Positions 1 to 7,485 of a stretch of DNA of 64,000 nt are shown here, piece after piece. The translations under genes and the position numbers were made by a program. Position 1 is the first letter of the stretch. Every line of letters begins with the position of its first letter. The notes under the pieces were generated by a model. That model made no database searches, had not been told where the DNA came from, and saw only the letters and a program-made list of their open reading frames with translations. Origin of the DNA: Candidatus Brevundimonas phytovorans (lineage in GTDB: Bacteria; Pseudomonadota; Alphaproteobacteria; Caulobacterales; Caulobacteraceae). The stretch lies in the NCBI GenBank assembly GCA_029203145.1, contig CP119309.1:1327001-1391000 (forward strand), given 5' to 3'.

Positions 1-1
1 C

Positions 2-1216
2 AAGCGGCTGATGCATATTCTAGAGGGCGAGTCCCTGCTCAACGACGCGACGGGCCTGACCTGCATGCGGATCGCCGTGATTGCGGCGACGACGGGGGCC
101 TTTTCGTTGACCCACGCCATCGGCACCTTCGCCTGGCTCGCTGTCTCGGGAATCGCCGTCGGCATCGTCGTGACCCTGGCCATCGGCCTGCTCAAGGGCT
201 GGATCAGCCGCCGCTGGGGCGAAGACGTCGGCGGGCAGATCCTGATCAGCATCCTGATTCCATTTGCGGCCTATCTGGCGGCCGAAGCGGTGCACGGATC
301 GGGCATCCTGGCCGCCGTCGCCGCCGGCGTGACCATGAGCTTCACCGAGCGTCAGGGCTCGGCCATGGCTGCGACCCGCATTCGTCGCGCCGTCGTGTGG
401 GATACGGTGCAGTTTGTCGCCAACGGCCTGATCTTCGTGATTCTGGGCGAGCAGATGCCCTCCATCATGGCGCGCGCCGCCGAGGTCATCCAGACGACCC
501 AGCACCGAGAAGTCTGGTGGCTGGCCGTCTATGTCTTCGCCATCGTCGCAGCCCTGGCGGCGTTGCGGTTCGTCTGGGTCTGGACCTCGCTGAAGCTGAC
601 CCTCTACCGCAAGCGGGGGCAGGGAGCGCCGCCCCGTGTGGGGCTGCGGCTGGTCGCCGTCATGTCTCTGGCCGGCGTGCGTGGGGCCATCACCCTGGCC
701 GGCATCCTGACCCTGCCCTTCGTGCTGAGCGACGGCTCGCCCATGCCGGCGCGCAACCTGGCCATTTTCCTGGCGGCGGGGGTGATCATCGTCTCACTGG
801 TGCTGGCCACGGTCGCCCTGCCGCGCCTGCTGAAGAACGTCGAGCTGCCGCCCGAACCTTCGCACCTTGAAGAAGAAGACCGCTCGCGCGTCGCCGCGGC
901 GTCCGCCGCCCTGCGCGCCATCGAGGATCGTCAGCATGCCATGGCCGAGGGCCGCTCCGACCCCGACCTCTACGCCGAGACCGCCGCCCGCTTGATGGAG
1001 GTCTATCGTCGTCGCATCGAGAACCGCAGCCATAACGAAGGCGACGACATCGCCCGCACCCAGCGGGGCGACGAGATCGAGCGCCAACTGCGCCTGGCGG
1101 GCCTCGCCGCGGAACGCGACGAACTGGTCCGTCTGCGTCGACAGCGACTGGTGGACGAAGAAATCGCGCGGCGTCTGATCCGCGAGATCGACCTTCAGGA
1201 ACTGCGCTACGTGTGA
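2..1216 (+). CDS. Na+/H+ antiporter, CPA1 family (5' end outside window)
   Basis: This is an inner-membrane cation/proton antiporter, probably exporting Na+ (or K+) in exchange for H+. The reading frame is already open at the window edge, so the N-terminal helices are missing. About 404 codons are visible. The motif EGESLLNDATGL near the visible start is the conserved acidic membrane motif of CPA1/NhaP/YjcE-type antiporters. Several hydrophobic helices follow, including the conserved GVRGAITLAGIL segment. The last ~130 residues are hydrophilic and charged, with Arg/Glu-rich helices, and are probably a cytoplasmic regulatory tail. The gene converges on the HAD gene with only nine bases between stops. 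Family is firm; ion preference cannot be read from sequence. Confidence 0.9.
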   Translation, partial: KRLMHILEGESLLNDATGLTCMRIAVIAATTGAFSLTHAIGTFAWLAVSGIAVGIVVTLAIGLLKGWISRRWGEDVGGQILISILIPFAAYLAAEAVHGSGILAAVAAGVTMSFTERQGSAMAATRIRRAVVWDTVQFVANGLIFVILGEQMPSIMARAAEVIQTTQHREVWWLAVYVFAIVAALAALRFVWVWTSLKLTLYRKRGQGAPPRVGLRLVAVMSLAGVRGAITLAGILTLPFVLSDGSPMPARNLAIFLAAGVIIVSLVLATVALPRLLKNVELPPEPSHLEEEDRSRVAAASAALRAIEDRQHAMAEGRSDPDLYAETAARLMEVYRRRIENRSHNEGDDIARTQRGDEIERQLRLAGLAAERDELVRLRRQRLVDEEIARRLIREIDLQELRYV

Positions 1217-1225
1217 CGGGCCTGT

Positions 1226-1920
1226 TCAGGCGTCGAGGATGGCGCTGATCGCGGCATAATCGTCGGCGATGTGATGAGCCCCTGCGTGTCGCAGACGATC
1301 GCCGTCTCCCTCGCGCATATGCCCACCGGCGCAAAGCCCGACGACGGTCATCCCGGCGGCGCACCCCGCCGCCACGCCGCTTGGGCTGTCCTCGATCACA
1401 AGCGTTCGGGCGGGATCGGTCTGCATTTCGGCGGCGGCATGCAGGAACAGGTCGGGGTGGGGCTTGCCACGGGTGACGTGGACGGTCGCACTGAAACCGG
1501 GCCGCCGAACGTCGAGGCCAGTCCGAAGCGGGTCAGCCCCATGGTGATCCAGTCAAGCGGGCTGGACGAGGCGATGCAGCGGCGCTCGCCCCGTGACTCC
1601 AAAAAGTCGAGCGCCCCGGCGACGGGAGCAAGCTCCACTGGCGCGCGGGCGTGGCAACGCCGGGTCCACTCGTCGTGCAGCCCCTCTGGGCAGGGGCCGA
1701 ACCGCGCCTCGATCAGGGCGAGGCAGTCCAGCCAACGCTTGCCCACATAGGCCGAAAGGGCGTCATCCAGCGTCGTCGGCATCCCGACGTCTGTGAGCAG
1801 GTCTGCGAGGATGGTGTTGTTCAGCAGTTCGCTGTCGGCGACGACGCCGTCGTAGTCAAAGATGATGAGGTCGAACGCCGCCAGGATCAGGCCTTCTCGG
1901 CCGCCTTGGCGGCGTCCCAC
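1226..1920 (-). pseudogene. HAD-superfamily phosphatase, interrupted by a frameshift
   Basis: All four HAD motifs are present but in two frames. Motif I (FDYDGVVADSE) and motif II (CIASSS) are read in one frame; motif III (RGKPHPD) and motif IV (VIEDSPSGVAAG) in another. The switch is near the AAA at 1494-1496 (TTT on the coding strand): one extra T restores GPVFSAT...RGKPHPD. The enzyme would be a beta-phosphoglucomutase/CbbY-like sugar-phosphate phosphatase of about 230 residues. No ATG lies at the start; a GTG at 1920 is in frame, overlapping the end of mazG, and CTG codons near 1890 are alternatives. It is the last gene of an MFS-mazG-HAD series. The break may be a real lesion or a homopolymer sequencing error; both frames otherwise look conserved. 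Confidence 0.8.
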
Positions 1921-2675
1921 AGAGCGTCCATTTCGGCCAGGTCGGACTGTTCGGGCGTGCGGCCGTCCTTGGCCAGTTCGGCTTCGATGAAGCCGAAGCG
2001 GCGAATGAATTTGGCGTTGGCGGCGCGCAGGGCGTCTTCGGGTTCGACCTCCAGCTTGCGGGCCAGGTTGGCGACGACGAACAGCAGGTCGCCCAGTTCC
2101 TCGCGCGCCTTTTCCTTGTCGCCGGCGGCGATCTCGACGCGCAGTTCCTCGACCTCTTCGGCCAGCTTGTTGAAGACCTCGTCCGTCGAGGGCCAGTCGA
2201 AGCCGACGCGGCCGGCGCGCCGGGTCAACTTGGCGGCGCGGGTCAGGGCGGGCAGGCCGACCGGCACATCGTCGAGGACGCCGTGCTGGGCCTTGGCCTT
2301 GCGCTCGGCCGCCTTGATGTCCTCCCAACGCGCCTTCTGAGCCGAACCGCTGGGCTTGGCGGCTTCCTCGCCGAAGACGTGCGGGTGGCGGCGGACCAGC
2401 TTGTCGGCCATGGCGTCGGCCACATCGTCAAAGGCGAAATGCCCGGCCTCTTCGGCCATGCGGGCGTGGAAGACGACCTGGAACAGCAGGTCGCCCAGTT
2501 CGACCTTCAGTTCCTCCATGTCAGCCCGCTCGATGGCGTCGGCGACCTCGTAGGCCTCCTCGATCGTATAGGGAGCGATGGTGGCGAAGGTCTGCTCGAC
2601 ATCCCAGGGGCAACCGCCGTTCGGATCGCGCAGGCGAACCATGATCTCTTTCAGGCGGTCGACGGAGTGGGTCAT
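1887..2675 (-). CDS. mazG: Nucleoside triphosphate pyrophosphohydrolase MazG
   Basis: MazG hydrolyses (d)NTPs to monophosphates and pyrophosphate in the cytoplasm, a house-cleaning role that can also affect ppGpp levels. The protein has 262 residues, the usual length. The N-terminal domain carries RDPNGGCPWD and the metal-binding helices EEAYEVADAIE and ELGDLLFQVVFH. A second, similar MazG repeat follows (EVEELRVEI, EELGDLLFVVANLARK), as in the two-domain E. coli protein. The ATG directly abuts the stop of the upstream transporter gene (no gap), so the two are probably co-transcribed. The downstream HAD gene overlaps its 3' end. Confidence 0.95.
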   Translation of the reverse strand: MTHSVDRLKEIMVRLRDPNGGCPWDVEQTFATIAPYTIEEAYEVADAIERADMEELKVELGDLLFQVVFHARMAEEAGHFAFDDVADAMADKLVRRHPHVFGEEAAKPSGSAQKARWEDIKAAERKAKAQHGVLDDVPVGLPALTRAAKLTRRAGRVGFDWPSTDEVFNKLAEEVEELRVEIAAGDKEKAREELGDLLFVVANLARKLEVEPEDALRAANAKFIRRFGFIEAELAKDGRTPEQSDLAEMDALWDAAKAAEKA

Positions 2676-4055
2676 TCAGGCGGTCCCGGCGTCGCGAAGG
2701 GCCAAGGCCTCGCGGATTTCATCATGCCGTTTCGGCGTCAGGGGATAGCCCTTCAGCACCCAGGCGGCCGCCGCCAGTAGCAGACCCGGCACGGCGATGA
2801 ACAGGATTTGCAGCGCCAGCAGCGAAAACTCGCTGTTGCCTGCCGGTCCGGGCAGGGCCTTGAACCCCACCCATTGCAGGATCAGGTAGGGGATCAGCGC
2901 CACGACGTGACCGATCTTGGTCGTCGCCGACAGGATGGAGAACATCAGGCCGGTGCGATCCACGCCCGTCTCCAGCCGCACCTCGTCGCCCGCATCGGCC
3001 ATCATGGCCCGCAGCAGGAACAGGCCCGCCGCATAGGGCAGGCCGGCGATGAACATGACCACAGCGGTCACGGCGAAGTTGCCCCCGGGGACCAGGGTGG
3101 CGGCGATATAGAGGCCGGCGAAGATCAGACTCGCGACAGCCAGCGCCCTGTCCTTGCCGATCCTGGTCGCCAGCCAGGCCCAGATCGGCGCCCCGACCAG
3201 TCCCGCCACGAAATAGAACAGCATGAACAGCGAGGCCTGGGTGTGGTCGTAGCCCTTGATTTGGCCGAAGAAGAAGAACAGCAGCGAGCCGGTGATGCCT
3301 GGCGCGACGCCCAGCAGCAGGTCGGCGATCAGCAGCTTGCGCACGGTCTTCATGCCGAACAGGGCTAGATAGGCGCTCGGCCCGCCGTGCGGCGGCGCGC
3401 CGACGTTGACGGGTTCGGGCACGGCGACCATGGCCAGGCCGATGGTGACGGGCAGGGCGATCAGGATGGCCCAGCCCATGATCCGCACGCCGTCGGCGTA
3501 GTCGCCGATGCCGGTCTTCACCACCACGGTCGGCAGGATCAGGATCAGGATGACGCCGATGATGTTGAACACCTGCCACCAGCCATAGACCCGGCTGCGC
3601 TGGTCATACTGGGGCGCCAGAACCGCCGCCCAGCCCAGTTGGCCCAAGGTGCCGATGGAGAAGCCGAGGTAGAGGACCAGCAGCCAGGCGAACAGATAGG
3701 CGGGCCCGGCGCCCGGTTGGACCAGGACAAACATCATCAGCGCCGACAGCATCAGGATCGGCGTCGAGACGATCATCCACGGACGATAGCGGCCGAACCG
3801 CGTCTTGGTCTTGTCCATGCCCCAGCCGATGAAGGGGTCGAAGACGATGTCGATCAGCCGCACGGCCATGAAGACGGCGGCCACCACGCCCAGCTCCAGC
3901 CCAACGTGCGTGGCGTAAAACTCCGGCAGGGTGACGGGCAGGGCGACGCCGAACGCCGCCAGCGGCAGACACGGCCCGGAAAAGGCGGCTAGCACGGCAT
4001 TGGAGCGGCGGGGAGCGTCAGCAGTGGAAGCGGATGACATCAGGCGTCCGAACAT
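2676..4055 (-). CDS. MFS transporter, glycoside-pentoside-hexuronide (GPH) type
   Basis: A 459-residue inner-membrane protein with about twelve hydrophobic segments. The motif DPFIGWGMDKTKTRFGRYRP after the second helix is the signature of the GPH (MelB-like) sugar:cation symporters. The likely role is uptake of a sugar or glycoside, but no sugar-catabolic genes lie nearby to suggest a substrate. Neither the ATG at 4055 nor the one at 4040 has a strong ribosome binding site, so the start is uncertain by five codons. It heads a minus-strand series with mazG and the HAD gene, and is divergent from the VanY-like gene, with about 100 bp between starts. Confidence 0.88.
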   Translation of the reverse strand: MFGRLMSSASTADAPRRSNAVLAAFSGPCLPLAAFGVALPVTLPEFYATHVGLELGVVAAVFMAVRLIDIVFDPFIGWGMDKTKTRFGRYRPWMIVSTPILMLSALMMFVLVQPGAGPAYLFAWLLVLYLGFSIGTLGQLGWAAVLAPQYDQRSRVYGWWQVFNIIGVILILILPTVVVKTGIGDYADGVRIMGWAILIALPVTIGLAMVAVPEPVNVGAPPHGGPSAYLALFGMKTVRKLLIADLLLGVAPGITGSLLFFFFGQIKGYDHTQASLFMLFYFVAGLVGAPIWAWLATRIGKDRALAVASLIFAGLYIAATLVPGGNFAVTAVVMFIAGLPYAAGLFLLRAMMADAGDEVRLETGVDRTGLMFSILSATTKIGHVVALIPYLILQWVGFKALPGPAGNSEFSLLALQILFIAVPGLLLAAAAWVLKGYPLTPKRHDEIREALALRDAGTA

Positions 4056-4152
4056 GGTCGGCCTGAGTCGGCCGCAGCTTCACCATGCCGGTTTTCTGCG
4101 AACAGGCGAAGACGCCCTTGCGGTTCCCGGCAAGCTGGGGCCTGCTGGCGTC

Positions 4153-5040
4153 ATGTCAGTGCGATTTGCGATCCTTGCCGCCGCCTTTCTGGCGGTCTTC
4201 GGCGCCGCCGGAGCGGCTCAGGCCCGAGACGACGCCGCGTCCGATGGCGGCGCCCAGATCTGCGACCGGCCCACCACGGCCTGGGACAGCGCGGCCCTGG
4301 CCAACGGCATTTCGCTCTACACCCTGGAATGGTCGCCGTTCGGTTCGGCGGAGTGGGGATGGGAGACCTATGCCCCCCTGATCCAGCGCGAGATCGGTTC
4401 GCCGTGCGACCCGGCGTCAGCGGGTTTCGCTGAGGCCCTGGCGGGCTTTCAGGCGCGTCGAGGCCTGACGGCGACCGGCCAGTTCGACCAGCCGACGTTT
4501 CAAGTGTTTCGTGGTCTCTGGCAGGAGCGGCGCCCCTTCGTCATGGCGCGGGTGAGGGGGGAGTGCCCCGAACCGCCGCCGATCAGCCTGCTGGGCTATC
4601 TGTCGCCGCAGGAAGAACACGCCGAGCGGATGACGCGCCTGCTGCGTCGCGACGTGCTGGACGCCTATCGCCGCATGGCCGCCGCCGCCCGCGCCGAGGT
4701 GCCGGCCATCGCGGCCGACCCCGAACTGATGCAGATATTCTCGGGCTTCCGCGATCCTGAGGCCGACGCGGCCCGCTGCGCCTCCCAAGGCAATTGCGAC
4801 GGAGTTCGCCGCGCCGTCTGCTCGCCGCACCGGACCGGAACCGCCGTCGATATCCACGTCGGCCATGTCGCGGGCATGGGCGTGGACTCGACCGACCCCT
4901 TGAGCCGTCGCCACATGGCCCAAGGTCCGGCCTATCGCTGGCTGGTGGCCAATGCTTCCCGTTTCGGCTTCACGCCCTATGTCTTTGAACCTTGGCATTG
5001 GGAATGGACAGGCAATGATACGGCCGCTGGCGGACGGTGA
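4153..5040 (+). CDS. D-alanyl-D-alanine carboxypeptidase, VanY/M15 family, with peptidoglycan-binding-like region
   Basis: A 295-residue exported zinc peptidase acting on peptidoglycan stem peptides in the periplasm. The ATG at 4153 gives a clear Sec signal peptide (MSVRFAILAAAFLAVF...AQA). Residues ~60-120 resemble a peptidoglycan-binding domain (AGFQARRGLTATGQFD). The C-terminal catalytic domain shows the M15B zinc motifs SPHRTGTAVDIH (His and Asp ligands) and EPWHWEW (His ligand and catalytic Glu region). The last 26 bases overlap the next gene, so the two are probably translated together. The exact bond cleaved, D-Ala-D-Ala or another peptide link, cannot be told from sequence. Confidence 0.85.
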   Translation: MSVRFAILAAAFLAVFGAAGAAQARDDAASDGGAQICDRPTTAWDSAALANGISLYTLEWSPFGSAEWGWETYAPLIQREIGSPCDPASAGFAEALAGFQARRGLTATGQFDQPTFQVFRGLWQERRPFVMARVRGECPEPPPISLLGYLSPQEEHAERMTRLLRRDVLDAYRRMAAAARAEVPAIAADPELMQIFSGFRDPEADAARCASQGNCDGVRRAVCSPHRTGTAVDIHVGHVAGMGVDSTDPLSRRHMAQGPAYRWLVANASRFGFTPYVFEPWHWEWTGNDTAAGGR

Positions 5041-5482
5041 AGCGGCGCTGGCGCGCGAGGTCTTCGGCGCGGCGCTGAGACTGGACGACGTCCGCTTTCT
5101 GGCCTCACCCTGGCCGTTCGACCGCGCCTTTGTGCCGGGCCGCTGGTTTGGGCGCGACTGGATTGTCTGGCCGAGCAAGACGCTGGAGCCCGACCTGTCG
5201 CGCGCGCCGCTGCGGACCCAGGCCGTCTTCGTCCACGAAATGGTCCATGTCTGGCAGGCGCAGAACGGCGTGAATCTGCTGACCGAAAAGCTGCGCGCGG
5301 GCGACGGTCCCGCCGCCTACGACTATCCGCTGGACGACCTGTGCGATTGGCGCGGTCTGAATATCGAGCAGCAGGCCATGGTGGTCGAGCACCGCTTCAT
5401 CCTGTCGCGGGGCGGGCGCGCCCCGGCCGGCCAAGCCTTCTATGATCGGGTCTGCCCCTTGGCGCATCGTGTGGAAATTTGA
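5015..5482 (+). CDS. Vgr-related, HExxH-containing protein (DUF4157-like)
   Basis: A 155-residue protein whose ATG (5015) lies inside the end of the VanY-like gene. It contains VFVHEMVHVWQ, an HExxH motif (H74, E75, H78) of the kind seen in proteins annotated in Caulobacteraceae as vgr-related and in DUF4157/eCIS-core domains. The metal site could be catalytic or only structural. No signal peptide or membrane segment is apparent. The overlap suggests function alongside the cell-wall peptidase, but no substrate or partner is known to me. A longer in-frame start at 4952 exists but would bury more of the upstream gene. Confidence 0.7.
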   Translation: MIRPLADGEAALAREVFGAALRLDDVRFLASPWPFDRAFVPGRWFGRDWIVWPSKTLEPDLSRAPLRTQAVFVHEMVHVWQAQNGVNLLTEKLRAGDGPAAYDYPLDDLCDWRGLNIEQQAMVVEHRFILSRGGRAPAGQAFYDRVCPLAHRVEI

Positions 5483-5511
5483 CGACGGGGACTTGCGGCG
5501 CCGCAACATGT

Positions 5512-5561
5512 CGCTAAATCAGGCACTGATGCAGTTGCTTTTGCGTCAGTCAGATTTAGCG
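5512..5561 (+). promoter_or_regulatory. Long near-perfect inverted repeat just upstream of wrbA
   Basis: Outer arms CGCTAAATC (5512-5520) and GATTTAGCG (5553-5561) are perfectly complementary. Inner arms ACTGATGCA (5525-5533) and TGCGTCAGT (5542-5550) pair with one mismatch around an 8-nt loop. The right arm ends at the first base of the wrbA ribosome binding site (GGAG, 5561-5564). It could be an operator for a dimeric regulator or an RNA hairpin controlling translation. No T tract follows, so a simple terminator is less likely. Confidence 0.6.
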
Positions 5562-5570
5562 GAGCGTTTG

Positions 5571-6173
5571 ATGCCCAAGATTCTCGTCCTCTATCACTCG
5601 ACCTATGGCCATATCGAACAGATGGCCGAAGCCGTCGCCGAGGGCGCGCGCGCCGTCGAAGGCGCCGTGGTGGACATCAAGCGCGTGCCGGAAACCGTGC
5701 CCGCCGACCTGGCCAAGGCCTCGGGCTACAAGATGGATCAGGCCGCGCCGATCGCCGAGGTCAACGAACTGGCTGATTATGACGCCATCATCCTGGGCGC
5801 CGGCACCCGCTTCGGCACCGCCGCATCGCAGATGCGCGCCTTCCTCGATCAGACCGGCGGTCTGTGGGGACAGGGCAAGCTGATCGGCAAGGTCGGCAGC
5901 GCCTTCAGCGCCTCCGCCACCCAGCATGGCGGTCAGGAAACCACCTTCGCCGGCCTGCACAACTATTTCATGCACCACGGCATGGTCGTGGTGGGTCTGC
6001 CCTATTCCTTCGCCGGTCAGATGAACATGGACGAAATCACCGGAGGCACCCCCTACGGCGCCACCACCCTGACCAAGGGCGACGGGTCGCGCATGCCCAG
6101 CCAGAACGAACTGGACGGCGCCCGCTTCCAGGGTCAGCATGTCGCGGAAATCGCGAAGAAGCTGCACGGTTAA
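5571..6173 (+). CDS. wrbA: NAD(P)H:quinone oxidoreductase WrbA
   Basis: A 200-residue FMN-dependent flavodoxin-like protein that reduces quinones by two electrons, protecting against redox cycling. The N-terminal phosphate-binding loop YHSTYGHIEQMA, the GTRFG motif and the SATQHGGQETT segment are characteristic of WrbA. The ATG at 5571 follows GGAG with good spacing; upstream in-frame codons are not family sequence and cross the hairpin. The next gene starts five bases after the stop, so the two form a short operon. The inverted repeat at 5512-5561 is the likely control site. Confidence 0.95.
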   Translation: MPKILVLYHSTYGHIEQMAEAVAEGARAVEGAVVDIKRVPETVPADLAKASGYKMDQAAPIAEVNELADYDAIILGAGTRFGTAASQMRAFLDQTGGLWGQGKLIGKVGSAFSASATQHGGQETTFAGLHNYFMHHGMVVVGLPYSFAGQMNMDEITGGTPYGATTLTKGDGSRMPSQNELDGARFQGQHVAEIAKKLHG

Positions 6174-6177
6174 GATC

Positions 6178-6933
6178 ATGCGCCAGCCCGCTATCTTCTT
6201 TGGTCACGGCTCTCCGATGAACGCTCTGGGCGGTCCCTTCGCGGACGCTTGGCGCGCGCTGGGAGAAGAGATCGGCAAGCCCAAGGGCGTGGTCATGATC
6301 TCGGCCCACTGGGAGACCCGCGGGCTGGGCGTGACGGCGCAGGAACAGCCGGAAACCATCCATGATTTCGGTGGCTTCCCGCCCGAACTTCACGCCATGC
6401 AGTACCCCGCGCCCGGTTCGCCCTCGCTGGCGGCCCGGGTGGCGGAACTGACGGGCGCGCAACAGACGACGCAGTGGGGACTGGACCACGGCGCCTGGTC
6501 GGTGCTGGCCCATGTCTGGCCTGAAGCCGACGTGCCGATCGTTCAGCTGTCGCTGGACCGCACCCTCGACACGCGCGGCCATTATGAACTGGCCAAGCGC
6601 CTTCAACCTCTGCGGGACGAAGGGGTGCTGATCGCCGGTTCTGGCGATTTCGTGCACAATCTGCGGACCTGGAAGCGGGCGGGCGGCGAGCCCTATGACT
6701 GGGCCATCGACTTCAACGAGGCGGTCAAGCGCGCCTTTGTCGCGGGCGACCACGACGCCCTGATCGACTGGGTGCATCTGGCCGAACAGGCCGAGCTCAG
6801 CGTGCCGACCGACGAACACTATCTGCCGCTGCTCTACGTCGCGGCTCAGCAAACGCCGGGCGAGGCGGTGCGCTTCTTTAACGACGCCATCGAAGGCGGC
6901 TCGATCTCGATGACCGGCGCCCGGATCGGCTGA
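6178..6933 (+). CDS. ygiD: DODA-type extradiol dioxygenase (YgiD-like)
   Basis: A 251-residue cytoplasmic class III extradiol dioxygenase related to 4,5-DOPA dioxygenase. Metal-ligand and active-site histidines are visible in FGHGSPMNA, SAHWE, DHGAW and SGDFVHN. The start at 6178 gives the family N-terminus MRQPAIFFGHGSP. It is four bases downstream of wrbA and probably co-transcribed; the pairing suggests handling of catechols or quinones, but the physiological substrate is unknown. Length and motifs are normal for the family. Confidence 0.88.
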   Translation: MRQPAIFFGHGSPMNALGGPFADAWRALGEEIGKPKGVVMISAHWETRGLGVTAQEQPETIHDFGGFPPELHAMQYPAPGSPSLAARVAELTGAQQTTQWGLDHGAWSVLAHVWPEADVPIVQLSLDRTLDTRGHYELAKRLQPLRDEGVLIAGSGDFVHNLRTWKRAGGEPYDWAIDFNEAVKRAFVAGDHDALIDWVHLAEQAELSVPTDEHYLPLLYVAAQQTPGEAVRFFNDAIEGGSISMTGARIG

Positions 6934-6954
6934 TCCAGGCGCCGATCTGATCGG

Positions 6955-7377
6955 TCAGCGGCGGCGGCCGCCGCTGCGCATCATGCTGTCCAGAGCGATC
7001 GGGCCCGGACCGGCGAAGAAGAGATACAGGAAGACGAAGCAGTAGAGCGCGGCCAGTTCGCCCCCATTGTTGATCGGATAGGGGCTCTGCGGCGCGTGCA
7101 CCATCCAGTAGGCCACGGCGGTGAAGCCCGACAGGATGAAGGCGGTCGGGCGGCTGAACAGGCCCAGCACCATCAGGACGCCGCCGACCAGTTCAATCGG
7201 ACCAGACCAGCCCGCCAGGGTCGACAGACTGGACGCGTCGAAGCCGCCGCCCTGTCCGCCGGGCGGGAAACCCAGGATCTTCTGCGCACCGTGCTGAAGG
7301 ATCAGCAGACCGGCGACGATCCGCAGAACGCTCTGGAAACGCGGGGCCCAGCCCGAAATAGACGCTGCACTCGCCAT
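6955..7377 (-). CDS. DoxX family membrane protein
   Basis: A 140-residue inner-membrane protein with four hydrophobic helices. The segment LRIVAGLLILQHGAQKILG near the N-terminus is the DoxX/SURF4-like signature. Related proteins have been linked to redox and thiosulfate metabolism, but no specific function can be assigned here. GGGAGGA lies just upstream of the ATG at 7377. It sits between convergent ygiD and the acyl-AMP ligase gene on its own strand, about 110 bp downstream of the ligase start region's opposite end. Confidence 0.85.
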   Translation of the reverse strand: MASAASISGWAPRFQSVLRIVAGLLILQHGAQKILGFPPGGQGGGFDASSLSTLAGWSGPIELVGGVLMVLGLFSRPTAFILSGFTAVAYWMVHAPQSPYPINNGGELAALYCFVFLYLFFAGPGPIALDSMMRSGGRRR

Positions 7378-7485
7378 TCGTTTTTTCCTCCCGTTGGCGT
7401 CCGACCGTCAGGTCCGGGAACCGAACCGACGCGGGGCGCAAGGGCGGAGGTTAGGCGAAGCAGCGCGCGCCGCAAGCCATCCTGA

